Shown piece by piece: positions 35,031 to 43,505 of a stretch of 64,000 nt of DNA; position 1 is the stretch's first letter; every line of letters begins with the position of its first letter. Made by a program: the position numbers and the translations under genes. The stretch is from the NCBI GenBank assembly GCA_903848645.1, contig CAINGU010000077.1, positions 1-64,000 of the forward strand, written 5' to 3'. The notes below the pieces were generated by a model. The model was not told where the DNA came from. It saw only the letters and a program-made list of their open reading frames with translations, and did not search any database. This stretch comes from an uncultured cyanobacterium. Lineage in GTDB: Bacteria > Cyanobacteriota > Cyanobacteriia > Cyanobacteriales > Nostocaceae.

Positions 35031-35392
35031 CCCATAGTAGCCCGAACTTGTTTAATAGTCTCTAGAGAGATTTCCTGTTGGTTGCCAGAAAATTCATTGT
35101 CAGGGGTGAGAAATAGCATACAGTGACATTCTTTGCGTTCGCGCATGGGTACGCAAGGACAGTTCCAAAAAGCAGCATTAACTTCGGCTTGTTTATCTTC
35201 GTAGTGGCGACAAGGACATAAAGGCGCACCGATTTCGTCTTTATGTTTAGCGAGTCCTTCGATAACAACTGCGGTAACGGAAGGTTCAGAACAGAAGTAT
35301 GTTCCCGTCCGTTTGGCGTATTGTTCGGAAAAATGCCGCATTGCTTCTAGGCTTTTATCGGTGGAGTGTAAATTCTCGTCTGGTGCAATCAT
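35027..35392 (-). CDS. ftrC: Ferredoxin-thioredoxin reductase catalytic subunit
   Basis: 121 residues. The catalytic-chain cysteine motifs are all present: FCSEP near residue 34, LCPCRHY (CPC, near 58-60), NCPCVPMRE (CPC, near 78-80) and ECHCML (CHC, near 88-90). These ligate the [4Fe-4S] centre and form the redox-active disulfide. The enzyme passes photosynthetic electrons from ferredoxin to thioredoxin. The variable subunit FtrV is not in the window. It is followed by, and overlaps, the DUF309 gene. Confidence 0.96.
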   Translation of the reverse strand: MIAPDENLHSTDKSLEAMRHFSEQYAKRTGTYFCSEPSVTAVVIEGLAKHKDEIGAPLCPCRHYEDKQAEVNAAFWNCPCVPMRERKECHCMLFLTPDNEFSGNQQEISLETIKQVRATMG

Positions 35393-35511
35393 TGGCTGTC
35401 CTGCTGATAAATTTCAATGTTTCTTTGCATTGTACATCAGGCTCAGTGTCCTATGAACAGGGAAATTTTCTCAAGTTGGATTGGTGATTGGTGCAGGTGA
35501 TTATTTTTGCG

Positions 35512-36666
35512 CTACTTTCCTACTGCTTTTTGTAATTGGGGTTGTAGTTCTTGTTCGTTTGCGATGATGATGCCGGGATAGTCTTGATTAATTACGGTTT
35601 CTGTAGGTAAATCTGGATCTTGCCATAGTACCCAACGACTACCCAGGGGTAAGGAGGATGTGGTAAAGGAGTTTTGGGTGAGCCAAATTAAAGGACAGTG
35701 ATCAGGTGGTATGCTGTTTTTTTCGATGGGATGGGTGGCTGCTAAGGTTTCCAGCACTGAACGATCTCCTTTAATTAAACCTGTGGCTGATGTCCATATT
35801 TGTACTTGCAGTTTTTGCTGTTGGGCATAAAAATACAAGGAAGCGGCGGCAATTACAGCTTGTTCAAATAATTCTTGTTCCCACTGGAAGGAACTATCTA
35901 TGGCAATAATAATTTCTTGTCCTCCGGTAATCACTTCTAATTCTCGAACTCGTAATTCTCCGTAACGGGCGCTAGTCCGCCAATGAATTAACCGAGTCGG
36001 ATCACCTATGCGGTAGGGACGCAGCGATCGCACTAATCCCGTTGTGGCCATCTGTAAGGGTCTACCGCGAGGATCTCCCCTGTGGCTGTCATTTTGTCCG
36101 ATTTCATCAATTAAGGGGCAAGTGGTCAGGGGTAACACAGTAGGATAAACAATTGCCCTAGCTTCGCATTGACGGGGACGACGACACCAAAATAAACCCC
36201 AGGGCGCACCTGTGGCTAATTCTACTTTGTGCCAGCGATAAACTCCTCGCTGTTGGGTAGGGTGATAATAAACCCAGCGGTAACTATCTTGTGGTGGAAT
36301 CGCTTCAATGCTTTGATGGACTGGCTGACCAAGAATAAATGGGAGAATGTCCCTAACTTGTAATAAACTCGCCGATTGTTTTCTCTGATTTTGAATTTCT
36401 ATCTCAATTTTTAACTCATCACCTGCGGTTACTGGTTCAATAGGACGACGTTTGACAATTATACCCACAAGCGATCGCGGGGCAACAAAAGCTGATACCC
36501 CCAAAAGGGCAAAACTGACTCCACTAATGACATACAGCCAGCCAGCCATTGTATTAATCCCTGCACCCAAATAACACACAGAGATTCCCGCTAATACCCA
36601 ACCACCATAAGCAGGTGCCGCAGCATGAGTTTCCAGCCAATTGTTGATTTTTTTAGTAATTTTCAT
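35512..36666 (-). CDS. DUF58 domain protein
   Basis: 384 residues. Two membrane helices near residues 17-35 and 40-62. The DUF58 core is SLRPYRIGDPTRLIHWRTSARYGELRVRELEVITGGQEIIIAIDSS (residues about 210-255), followed by a vWA-like half. DUF58 proteins are usually encoded beside a MoxR ATPase and a transglutaminase-like protein; neither is adjacent here. The role may be in envelope or peptidoglycan assembly, but this is not established. An HIP1-type site lies inside the coding frame. Confidence 0.88.
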   Translation of the reverse strand: MKITKKINNWLETHAAAPAYGGWVLAGISVCYLGAGINTMAGWLYVISGVSFALLGVSAFVAPRSLVGIIVKRRPIEPVTAGDELKIEIEIQNQRKQSASLLQVRDILPFILGQPVHQSIEAIPPQDSYRWVYYHPTQQRGVYRWHKVELATGAPWGLFWCRRPRQCEARAIVYPTVLPLTTCPLIDEIGQNDSHRGDPRGRPLQMATTGLVRSLRPYRIGDPTRLIHWRTSARYGELRVRELEVITGGQEIIIAIDSSFQWEQELFEQAVIAAASLYFYAQQQKLQVQIWTSATGLIKGDRSVLETLAATHPIEKNSIPPDHCPLIWLTQNSFTTSSLPLGSRWVLWQDPDLPTETVINQDYPGIIIANEQELQPQLQKAVGK

Positions 36667-36804
36667 CTTTCTTTTTTAACTTAATTTGGGGGAGGAGGGA
36701 ACAGGGAACAGGGAAGAGGCAAAAGAGCATAAATTTGTTGAATAATGATTGAGGATTGCTATATCTAAAAATTTCCTGTAATCTATTGCCACTGACGAAG
36801 CCCT

Positions 36805-36921
36805 GGCGACTAGAAGTCGCGGCTATATAAACAAAGTCCGCCTGCGCGGACTAAAGAAAAATTCAGAGTTTGCAACCCACGCAGGTGGGTTTTGCCTGTG
36901 TAGATGCGGTTTCTAACCGCC
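36805..36921. repeat. Multi-palindrome repeat (GTCCGCC..GCGGAC family), intergenic copy
   Basis: Contains GCGACTAGAAGTCGC, GTCCGCCTGCGCGGAC and CAACCCACGCAGGTGGGTTT palindromes in a row. A related copy sits inside cobG at 42447-42572. Here it lies 22 nt before mtnA, within a 277-nt spacer. Confidence 0.8.
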
Positions 36922-36943
36922 CATTAAACTAACAACTAACAAT

Positions 36944-37978
36944 ATGGTTTATCCCGTTATTTGGCGCAATAATTCAGTCTCACTAATTGATCAAACCCGC
37001 TTACCTAATGAATATACAGTGGTGGAGATTCACCGCAGTGAAGATATGGCACAAGCCATTACAACCATGATTGTCAGGGGTGCGCCGGCGATTGGAGTAG
37101 CTGCGGCTTATGGAATGTATTTGGGTGCAAGGGAAATTGAAACCAGCGATGGTCAGGAGTTTTTAAGTAAACTGGAGGAAGTAGCCAAATTGCTGCGTTC
37201 TACCCGTCCGACTGCGGTAAATTTGTTTTGGGCAATTGGCAAAATGATGGCAACGGCCTATGAAACCGTGGGAACAGTTGCCGAAATTCAACAAGCTCTT
37301 TTAGCAACTGCCCAAAAGATTAATGCCGAAGATTTGCAAACTTGTCAAGCTATCGGTGATCATGGTTTAGCAGCTTTACCGAAAACCCCAGACAAACTAA
37401 TTATCCTGACTCATTGCAACGCTGGAGCTTTAGCCACCGCCGGTTATGGTACAGCTTTAGGTGTAGTGCGTTCCGCTTGGAAAGAAGGACGTTTAGCTAG
37501 AGTATTTGCAGATGAAACCCGTCCTCGGTTACAAGGTGCAAAACTCACAGCTTGGGAATGTGTCCAAGAAGGCATTCCGGTAACGGTAATTACCGATAAT
37601 ATGGCCGCCCACTGCATGAAACAAGGTTTAATTGATGCTGTGGTTGTTGGTGCGGATAGAATTGCTGCTAATGGTGACGCTGCTAATAAAATCGGGACTT
37701 ACAGTTTAGCTATTGTGGCCAAAGCCCATAATATTCCTTTCTTTGTGGCTGCACCTTTATCTACTGTTGATTTTCAATTAGTTGATGGTAGTCAAATTCC
37801 CATTGAAGAACGTCACCCAGCGGAAATATATCAAATTGGTGAAACTATCCTCACCCCTCCCGGAGTAGAATTTTATAACCCGGCTTTTGATGTCACACCT
37901 GCGGATTTAATTACGGCAATTATTACCGAAAATGGGGCTTTTCCTCCAGGGGATTTATTCAAGGCTAAAGAAAAATAA
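36944..37978 (+). CDS. mtnA: S-methyl-5-thioribose-1-phosphate isomerase
   Basis: 344 residues. Motifs: [59 protein letters not shown] (active-site Cys in HCNAG), [48 protein letters not shown] (catalytic Asp) and [13 protein letters not shown]. It isomerises MTR-1-P to MTRu-1-P in the methionine salvage pathway. The close relative eIF2B-type paralogues lack some of these residues, so MtnA is the better call. No other salvage gene is adjacent. Confidence 0.95.
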   Translation: MVYPVIWRNNSVSLIDQTRLPNEYTVVEIHRSEDMAQAITTMIVRGAPAIGVAAAYGMYLGAREIETSDGQEFLSKLEEVAKLLRSTRPTAVNLFWAIGKMMATAYETVGTVAEIQQALLATAQKINAEDLQTCQAIGDHGLAALPKTPDKLIILTHCNAGALATAGYGTALGVVRSAWKEGRLARVFADETRPRLQGAKLTAWECVQEGIPVTVITDNMAAHCMKQGLIDAVVVGADRIAANGDAANKIGTYSLAIVAKAHNIPFFVAAPLSTVDFQLVDGSQIPIEERHPAEIYQIGETILTPPGVEFYNPAFDVTPADLITAIITENGAFPPGDLFKAKEK

Positions 37979-37994
37979 ATACCTTCTTTTTTCT

Positions 37995-38051
37995 CGTTCC
38001 CATACTCTGTATTTTCTCGTTTTTCTCGTTCCCATACAGAGTATGGGAATG
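37995..38051. repeat. Inverted repeat of CGTTCCCATACTCTGTA type
   Basis: CGTTCCCATACTCTGTA (37995-38011) and TACAGAGTATGGGAATG (38035-38051) pair at 16 of 17 positions. It lies just after the mtnA stop (TAA 37976-37978) and before cobL on the opposite strand; it may serve as a bidirectional terminator. Confidence 0.75.
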
Positions 38052-38168
38052 AATTATAGAAAGCTCCGTCTCCAATAACGGATTTAGTGATTAACGAGAT
38101 ATTTTCAGAATTATTAACCGCAGATAAACGCAGATAAACGCGGATGAATAAATACAGACTAATGTTTT

Positions 38169-39377
38169 TTAATTCTTTCTTCCTACCCATTGAGTCACAG
38201 GAGACATTGATTTCCAACCTAAAAATTTACCAATAGGTTCTGCGCGTTGAATAGCAATGCGGGTAAAGTTTCCTCCCACCTTTTCATACCATTGATATAA
38301 TCTTTTTTCACCTTCCAAAGTGACAACATTAACCACCATTCTGCCTCCAGTTAGTAACACATCCCAACAATTTTCTAATATTTCCGGTGCTGTCACACCA
38401 CCACCAATAAAAATCGCGTTTGGTGTGGGTAAATTCTGGATAACTTCTAAAGCTTTACCTGCAATAATTTGTAAATTTGGTGTTCCCAAAGCAGCAGCAT
38501 TATCAGCAATATAATTTAGTCTAGTGGAATTTTGTTCAATAGCGATCGCTCGACATCTTCTATCACTCCGCAGCCATTCTATAGAAATAGAACCACAACC
38601 AGCCCCCACATCCCAAAGCAACTCCCCCGGTAAAGGTGCTAAACTCGATAATGTCACCGCCCGGACTTCCCGTTTAGTTAATTGTCCATCATGATGAAAA
38701 GCATGATCAGGTAAACCGGGAAATCTTGATAAAGCAACTGTTCCCCTATCTGCGACACATTCCACCGCAATAGTATTTAAAGCCGCTATATTTTTTTCTT
38801 GCCAATTATTACAAATATCTGTTATGATATTTTCATCAATATTGCCCATTTTTTCTAAAACGGTAATTTGACTATTTCCGTAACCGCGACTTGTTAAAAT
38901 TTCCGCCACATTAGCCGGAGTATTTTTTCCCTCACTTAAAATTAATAATTTTGCACCAGGATAAATATAAGATTGCAGTAAAGAAACCGGACGACCACAT
39001 AAACTTAAAGTTTCCACCTCTGCTAATGACCATCCTAGTCGAGAACAAGCCAGACTAAAAGCCGAAGGTGCAGGAATAATAGTAATTTCCGAAATATCAA
39101 TATCTTTAATAATCGTTGTACCCACACCGTAACATAAAGGGTCGCCACTAGCTAACACGCAAATTGCTTGACCACGACGGCTGATAATGTCAGTTATGGA
39201 AGTTTGAAAAGGTGATTTCCAGCAAATTTTTTCCCGGTTGTCGTCAGGGGGTAGCATAGAAAGATGACGTTCCCCACCAAAGATAATTTTAGCTTGCTCT
39301 AAGTAGGAAACAGCAATAGGACTTAACCCTACTAAACCATCTTCACCGATACCGATAATTGATAACCATTTTTGCAT
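38169..39377 (-). CDS. cobL: Precorrin-6Y C5,15-methyltransferase (decarboxylating)
   Basis: 402 residues, a fused CbiE-CbiT protein. Residues about 1-200 (CbiE): IGIGEDGLVGLSPIAVSYLEQAKIIFGGERHL, VLASGDPLCYGVGTTI and SAFSLACSRLGWSLAEVETLSLCGRP. Residues about 215-400 (CbiT): LTKREVRAVTLSSLAPLPGELLWDVGAGCGSISIEWLR (SAM site), AIAIEQNSTRLNYIADNAAALG and AIFIGGGV. It methylates C5 and C15 and removes a carboxyl group in corrin synthesis. It is on the strand opposite to the cobG-cobH-cobI group and 2.3 kb away. Confidence 0.95.
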   Translation of the reverse strand: MQKWLSIIGIGEDGLVGLSPIAVSYLEQAKIIFGGERHLSMLPPDDNREKICWKSPFQTSITDIISRRGQAICVLASGDPLCYGVGTTIIKDIDISEITIIPAPSAFSLACSRLGWSLAEVETLSLCGRPVSLLQSYIYPGAKLLILSEGKNTPANVAEILTSRGYGNSQITVLEKMGNIDENIITDICNNWQEKNIAALNTIAVECVADRGTVALSRFPGLPDHAFHHDGQLTKREVRAVTLSSLAPLPGELLWDVGAGCGSISIEWLRSDRRCRAIAIEQNSTRLNYIADNAAALGTPNLQIIAGKALEVIQNLPTPNAIFIGGGVTAPEILENCWDVLLTGGRMVVNVVTLEGEKRLYQWYEKVGGNFTRIAIQRAEPIGKFLGWKSMSPVTQWVGRKN

Positions 39378-39437
39378 AATTTGTGAGGTTGTTTGTTTTG
39401 CTGAAATATCGCTTTTATTACCTTACCGTGAGGGGAT

Positions 39438-39585
39438 GTGAAGTTGAAGATAAAGATTGAACAAGAGGAAGACCGACGCTTTATTGCGGAAGTGATTGAT
39501 ATTATCGGTGTGTTGACCTATGGAATCACAATATAGAAAGTGGTGGCTAAGGTTCAGGTTTTGCGTGTTTTTGCTGAAACAATGT
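39438..39585 (+). pseudogene. Frameshifted HicB/DUF1902-like antitoxin remnant
   Basis: From GTG 39438 the frame gives KLKIKIEQEEDRRFIAEVIDIIGVLTYGITI and then a stop. In the +1 frame just before that stop the reading continues with KVVAKVQVLRVFAETM. Together they match the DUF1902/HicB-like pattern (E.EEDGRWIAEV.D.PGVL.YG, then A.AKVQALALRVLA). A single shift near 39530 thus breaks the gene. It has no partner toxin nearby and is degraded. Confidence 0.55.
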
Positions 39586-39673
39586 TTTGTTTTTGACTAT
39601 TCAGCATTTATTATATTATTATATTTTTGTATAAATTTAATCGAATCAAATAGTAAAAATCAAAGATCAGATT

Positions 39674-40264
39674 ATGAAAACAAGAGTAATTGTACATTTT
39701 GGCATTGTTATTACTATTTCTCTTACTTCTGCTTCAGTAATGCTTTTTAACACAACGACAAACAAATTATTAGGATTATCATTTGTGTCTTCTGCTAATG
39801 CACAGCAAGAAATATCTGATTTTTCAGTTTGTTCAAAAGGATGTCGTCAATTTCCTACAGATATTAAATTTCGTAACTACCTAATTGAACCAAAAATTAT
39901 CAATAAATTACCAAAATGGGATAATATCTGTAAAGCATTGCCTAGTAATAATCCTTGTCTTGTTGTTAAGTCGCATAAGTTTAAAAATGGAATAATTTAT
40001 CTGAAAGTTTATGGTACAGAATCTTTCTTGACTGATATTAAATTCAATTCGAGCATAAATCAAGAAGAAGCCATTCGCATTGCCCAAGTATCTTTTAATA
40101 ATGGGTTAAGTTTTATTAAGAAAAAACAAGTAAAAAACAGAACTATTTTTTATAGTGATCCTTTTGAAGATGGTCAAAAAACAATATTTTTGCAAGAAAC
40201 ACACTTGATTTTTAATTCGCAAAATAAAGTCAATAGAATAGTTTCAATATCTACGACACCTTAA
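39674..40264 (+). CDS. Secreted protein of unknown family
   Basis: 196 residues. The N-terminus MKTRVIVHFGIVITISLTSASVML is a signal-like stretch, with a cleavage site likely near SSANAQQE (residue about 40-44). The mature part has four Cys (CSKGC, then IC and PC further on), possibly two disulfides. It has a pattern of short beta-strands and ends FNSQNKVNRIVSISTTP. I do not recognise a family. Repeat-rich spacer follows. Its AT-rich codon use equals that of its neighbours. Confidence 0.6.
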   Translation: MKTRVIVHFGIVITISLTSASVMLFNTTTNKLLGLSFVSSANAQQEISDFSVCSKGCRQFPTDIKFRNYLIEPKIINKLPKWDNICKALPSNNPCLVVKSHKFKNGIIYLKVYGTESFLTDIKFNSSINQEEAIRIAQVSFNNGLSFIKKKQVKNRTIFYSDPFEDGQKTIFLQETHLIFNSQNKVNRIVSISTTP

Positions 40265-40336
40265 ATTATATCTTTTATGTGGCAGTTATTTTATCACTAG
40301 CACTAGTATTCATCTTTCATTTTCCCACCAAACTGC

Positions 40337-40452
40337 CTGAGAATGAATTCTCAGTCTCATAGCAAAAGTCTGTTAAAACAGACTGAATAAATATCAATCT
40401 TCATTCAGCTAAAGCTGAATTTTGCTATTAGCCAAGAAATTCATTTCTTGGC
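40337..40452. repeat. Multi-hairpin structured element
   Basis: Four palindromes with 2-nt loops lie in a row: CTGAGAAT-GA-ATTCTCAG (40337-40354), AGTCTGTT-AA-AACAGACT (40367-40384), TTCAGCT-AA-AGCTGAA (40404-40419, extendable by one pair each side) and GCCAAGAAAT-TC-ATTTCTTGGC (40431-40452). In addition ATAGCAAAA (40359-40367) pairs with TTTTGCTAT (40420-40428), which closes a multi-branch around hairpins 2 and 3. All stems are perfect. It could be a mobile palindromic repeat or a structured RNA. Confidence 0.75.
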
Positions 40453-40497
40453 AGTGGTGATATCATGATGATGGTGGAAGATGTCAGATGAAAAAGA

Positions 40498-40529
40498 GCG
40501 ATAGCGCAAGTGCTGACTTGTCAGTTCGC
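40498..40529. repeat. Repeat shared with 2672-2703
   Basis: GCGATAGCG.AAG.GCTGAC core matches 2672-2703 at 30 of 32 positions. Contains CTGAC-TT-GTCAG. It abuts the start of the antitoxin remnant below and may have disrupted it. Confidence 0.7.
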
Positions 40530-40556
40530 TTTTTCAAAATTCAATAACAAACTAAC

Positions 40557-40736
40557 CAAGATATCAAACAAATTATTCAAACCGCAATTGATCTTTATTA
40601 TCAAAAAAATCAACAGTCGGAAAATGATCCTCTTGCTTTACTTAAAAAAAGTGACTTTATTGCCTGTGGAGAAGGTGATCCTGATTTTTCTAGCACTTAC
40701 AAAACTCAATTAAAAACTATGTTAAATGAATTATAA
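40557..40736 (+). pseudogene. Truncated RHH-type antitoxin remnant
   Basis: From 40557 the frame gives QDIKQIIQTAIDLYYQKNQQ, then DPLALLKKSDFIACGEGDPDFSSTYKTQLKTMLNEL and TAA. This matches the C-terminal half of a cyanobacterial RHH antitoxin (pattern DPL..LK.SDFIG...G.PDLS..YK..L...L). The N-terminal DNA-binding part and a start codon are missing, replaced by the palindromic repeat ending at 40529. A second toxin-antitoxin pair follows directly. Confidence 0.55.
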
Positions 40737-40762
40737 TAATAGTGGTTCAGAGGATTATAAAT

Positions 40763-41008
40763 ATGAGTGTAGTTATTCCTAACGAAATATTAACCACAAC
40801 TCGCATGAATGAAGAGGAAATGAAGCGAGAAATTGCAATTATGCTCTTTCAAAAAGAAAAGTTAACTCTGGCTCAAGCTAGTCGCTTTGCTGGTATGAAT
40901 CGTATAGCATTTCAACATTTACTCGCAAGTTATCAAATCCCAGTTCATTACGGAGTAGAGGATTTTGAACAAGATATCAAGAATTTGCAGGAGATGGGTA
41001 GACTGTGA
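40763..41008 (+). CDS. UPF0175-family antitoxin
   Basis: 81 residues from ATG 40763; a GTG at 40742 is a longer alternative. It shows the UPF0175 pattern: IPNEILTTTRMNEEEMKREIAIMLFQKEKLTLAQASRFAGMNRIAFQHLLASYQIPVHYGVEDFEQDIKNL. The helix-turn-helix-like LTLAQASRFAGMNRIAFQHLL would bind DNA and the C-terminus usually binds the toxin. Its end overlaps the next gene by 4 nt (GTGA), the usual toxin-antitoxin coupling. A DUF3368 toxin follows. Confidence 0.85.
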   Translation: MSVVIPNEILTTTRMNEEEMKREIAIMLFQKEKLTLAQASRFAGMNRIAFQHLLASYQIPVHYGVEDFEQDIKNLQEMGRL

Positions 41009-41502
41009 TTATTGTCAGCGATACTTCACCCATTAATAATCTTGCAGCTATTAACCATCTTCACTTATTACAACAGCTTTACGGAACAGTTCTAATTCCT
41101 GAAGCTGTTTATCAAGAATTAACTGATCCTGATTTTCCCGTAGCGGGTGCAAAAGAAGTACAAACTTTTACTTGGATTCAAACTCGTACAGTTCAAGATC
41201 GGACAATGGTTAAAGCACTTAGCAGTGAACTTGATCCTGGAGAAGCAGAGGCTATAGTTTTAGCCTTGGAAATGAAAGCAGAACAGGTTTTAATTGATGA
41301 ACGTCGCGGCCGCATGATTGCTGCCAGACTCAATCTTCATTATACCGGAATTTTAGGAATTTTAGTAGAAGCGAAAAGTCAAGGTTTGATTTTTACTATT
41401 AAACCTCTGTTAGATGATCTCATTCATAAAGCAGGATTTTGGGTTGCTGAACCTTTGTATAAAAGTGTTTTACAGCTAGTTAATGAAACAGAAACAAAGT
41501 AA
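41005..41502 (+). CDS. DUF3368 PIN-like toxin
   Basis: 165 residues, GTG start overlapping the antitoxin stop. A PIN-type fold: IIVSDTSPINNLAAI (first Asp), VLIPEAVYQEL (Glu), LDPGEAEAIVLALEM (Glu-Ala-Glu), VLIDERRGRMIAARLNL (Asp/Glu) and YTGILGILVEAKSQGLI. These acidic residues would bind Mg for RNA cleavage. DUF3368 plus UPF0175 is a known pair in cyanobacteria. Whether it cleaves tRNA, rRNA or mRNA is not shown. Confidence 0.88.
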   Translation: MIIVSDTSPINNLAAINHLHLLQQLYGTVLIPEAVYQELTDPDFPVAGAKEVQTFTWIQTRTVQDRTMVKALSSELDPGEAEAIVLALEMKAEQVLIDERRGRMIAARLNLHYTGILGILVEAKSQGLIFTIKPLLDDLIHKAGFWVAEPLYKSVLQLVNETETK

Positions 41503-41544
41503 AATTATGTCAATAGCCAAAAATACCATCTCATGGTAAACTAC

Positions 41545-41712
41545 TATATCTAAGAGTTAGGAAACTTCGGTTCAATTCCGAGACTGTGCCGCAACTGTAA
41601 AGCAATTTGAGGTGATTGGAGTTTAACTAAAAATCCAAAATCCAAAATTGAGTAAGTCAGAATGCTAACTCTCAAGTGTTCACTTCCATTCTGTCTCTGC
41701 GTCACACAGAGA
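41545..41712 (+). promoter_or_regulatory. Cobalamin riboswitch upstream of cobG
   Basis: GGAAACTTCGGTTCAATTCCG (41560-41580, shown in part) and GACTGTGCCGCAACTGTAA (B12-box, 41582-41600) are the conserved core, followed by AGTCAGAATGCT (41655-41666). A small hairpin TCTCTG/CAGAGA at 41694-41712 lies directly before AGGAG and the cobG start, suited to sequester the ribosome-binding site. This predicts repression of cobG and following genes by adenosylcobalamin. Confidence 0.88.
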
Positions 41713-41725
41713 AGGAGTTATAATT

Positions 41726-43210
41726 TTGCCAATTCCATTTACTGCTTGTCCAGGTTTATTTTACAGCACACCCGCCCAAGATGGTCTTCTTTATCGGTTG
41801 AGAATACCAGGAGGAATCATTAATTATCAACAATTTCAGGCTATTGCAGATATCGCTGATAATTATGGTAGTGGTTATATTGATATTACTAACCGCGCTA
41901 ATATCCAAATTAGAGAAATCAAACAAGGCATAAATATTGAAGTTCTCCAACAGTTACAGAAATTAGGTTTAGCTTCTACTAATGCCAATGTAGATAATAT
42001 CCGCAATATTATGACTAGTCCCACAGCGGGTATTGACACAGCAGAATTAATAGATACTCGTCCCTTACTCAAAGCCTGGGAGGAATATATTACCACCCAT
42101 TCTCACCTTTCCGAATTATCGGCAAAATTTAGCGTCTGCTTTGATGGTAGAGGCAAAGTTTCCGTAACCGACCGCCCCAATGATATTATATTGGCAGCAG
42201 AATCAATTAACGGCAATGTATATTTGCGGTTATATCTCAGTTACGGAGAAAAAGGAGAACCAGTTAAAGACACAGGAATTGTATTCAAACCAGTAGAGAC
42301 AATAACAGTTTTAGCAGCATTAGCAGAAACTTACCTCAAACACATAGACACTAAAAACCGTCGCAAATTACGTTTACGAGAAATTATCAATAACATCACT
42401 ATTGAACAATATCTTCACCAAGCATATAACTGGCGATTAGAAAGATGCCTCCGGCACGCTGACGCGAACGCGGCTACACAAACGAAGTCCGCCTTCGCGG
42501 ACTCACACAAAATCAATGGTTTGCAACCCGCAAAGGCGAATTATGCCTGTGTAGCCGCGACTTCCAGTCGCCAAGCGCATATTGGCATTCATCCCCAACG
42601 CCAAACCGGATTATATTATATTGGCATAGTCTTACCCTTGGGAAGATTAGAAACTTGGCAAATTAGAGGTTTAGCGAATATTGCCAAAAGGTATGGTGAT
42701 GATAATATCAGGTTAACACCTTGGCAAAACTTACTACTAACCGATATTCCCCAAAATCAAATTAGCGAAGTTGAGCAAGAAATTACCAATTTAGGTTTAA
42801 ACTCCTCACTAAGCAACATTAAAAGTTTTTTAGTAGCTTGTTCTGGAAAACGAGGTTGTGCTGCTGCGGCCACAGAAACCAAAGATGATGCCTTAAACTT
42901 GGCAAAACACCTAGAAAATCTTATGATTCTAGATTCCCCAGTGAATATCCATTTTAGTGGTTGCAGTAAATCTTGCGCTCAACACACTCAAGCTGATATT
43001 ACCTTACTGGGTGTTACCTCAGAAACCGCAAAGGAAACTTTTCCCGGCTATCAAGTTTATGTTTTTGATCATTTACTCTATGAATATGTGACTGTAGCTA
43101 AAATTCCCACCCTGATTCAACAAATTCTAGAATTGTATCAAAAACAACGTCTAAGTTTACATGAATCCTTTAAACAATTTATCGCTCGTTACCGTCATCA
43201 ATTAAACTAA
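41726..43210 (+). CDS. cobG: Precorrin-3B synthase CobG with in-frame repeat insertion
   Basis: 494 residues, TTG start with AGGAG 8-9 nt upstream. A sulfite-reductase-like protein: ACPGLFYSTPAQDGLLYRLRIPGG, IDITNRANIQIR, HIGIHPQRQTGLYYIGIVLPLGRL and the siroheme/[4Fe-4S] motif CSGKRGC (Cys372, 378) plus SGCSKSC (Cys413, 417). It makes precorrin-3B with O2. Residues about 241-282 (ADANAATQTKSAFADS, then NGLQPAKANYACVAATSS) are the translation of a palindromic repeat, not a known CobG segment. The insert lies between the first and second half-domain. A cobalamin riboswitch precedes it; cobH follows after 295 nt. Confidence 0.92.
   Translation: MPIPFTACPGLFYSTPAQDGLLYRLRIPGGIINYQQFQAIADIADNYGSGYIDITNRANIQIREIKQGINIEVLQQLQKLGLASTNANVDNIRNIMTSPTAGIDTAELIDTRPLLKAWEEYITTHSHLSELSAKFSVCFDGRGKVSVTDRPNDIILAAESINGNVYLRLYLSYGEKGEPVKDTGIVFKPVETITVLAALAETYLKHIDTKNRRKLRLREIINNITIEQYLHQAYNWRLERCLRHADANAATQTKSAFADSHKINGLQPAKANYACVAATSSRQAHIGIHPQRQTGLYYIGIVLPLGRLETWQIRGLANIAKRYGDDNIRLTPWQNLLLTDIPQNQISEVEQEITNLGLNSSLSNIKSFLVACSGKRGCAAAATETKDDALNLAKHLENLMILDSPVNIHFSGCSKSCAQHTQADITLLGVTSETAKETFPGYQVYVFDHLLYEYVTVAKIPTLIQQILELYQKQRLSLHESFKQFIARYRHQLN
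42447..42572. repeat. Palindromic repeat inserted in frame within cobG
   Basis: Same family as 36805-36921: shared GGCTA.A.AAAC.AAGTCCGCC, GCGGACT, TTTGCAACCC and GCCTGTGTAG segments. It also carries GCCTCCGGCACGCTG at its left end. It keeps the cobG frame open for 42 codons. Such elements are usually intergenic. Confidence 0.85.
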
Positions 43211-43505
43211 TTATTTAAGTACAAATGCAAAATATATTTCACATTTCATTTGCCTGTATACCTTATCCAATCAAGGATACAGATTGAGAAAATAGGAAAT
43301 TAATATGGCACAGGTACTTACTTACAGCAGATTGCATATCCATGAGGTACAGAATCTAAATTTAAAGCCATACACCCAGCCAGATTTACCCCTGACTCCT
43401 GATAGCCCAGCGTGGCGTAAGCCATATTTTGCTGTATCTAATCATCTTAATCAAATAAATCACAAAAATCACAGTCCCATTTAACATCTACAACCTTAAA
43501 ATCTC
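43211..43505. other. Spacer between cobG and cobH with repeat
   Basis: Positions 43325-43378 match 47022-47073 in inverted orientation (core ATCTAAATTTAAAGCCATAC). A short frame from ATG 43305 is made of this repeat and not called. No promoter is evident. Confidence 0.6.

Noticed and set aside
36805-36921. CRISPR-like array from repeated palindromes
   Set aside because: The palindromes differ from each other and there are no regular spacers.
39520-39750. 76-residue frame at the HicB remnant
   Set aside because: It overlaps the secreted protein's start in another frame and is Phe/Tyr-rich noise; the HicB-like match is in the other frames.
43305-43484. 59-codon ORF after cobG
   Set aside because: Its core is an intergenic repeat that recurs inverted at 47022-47073.
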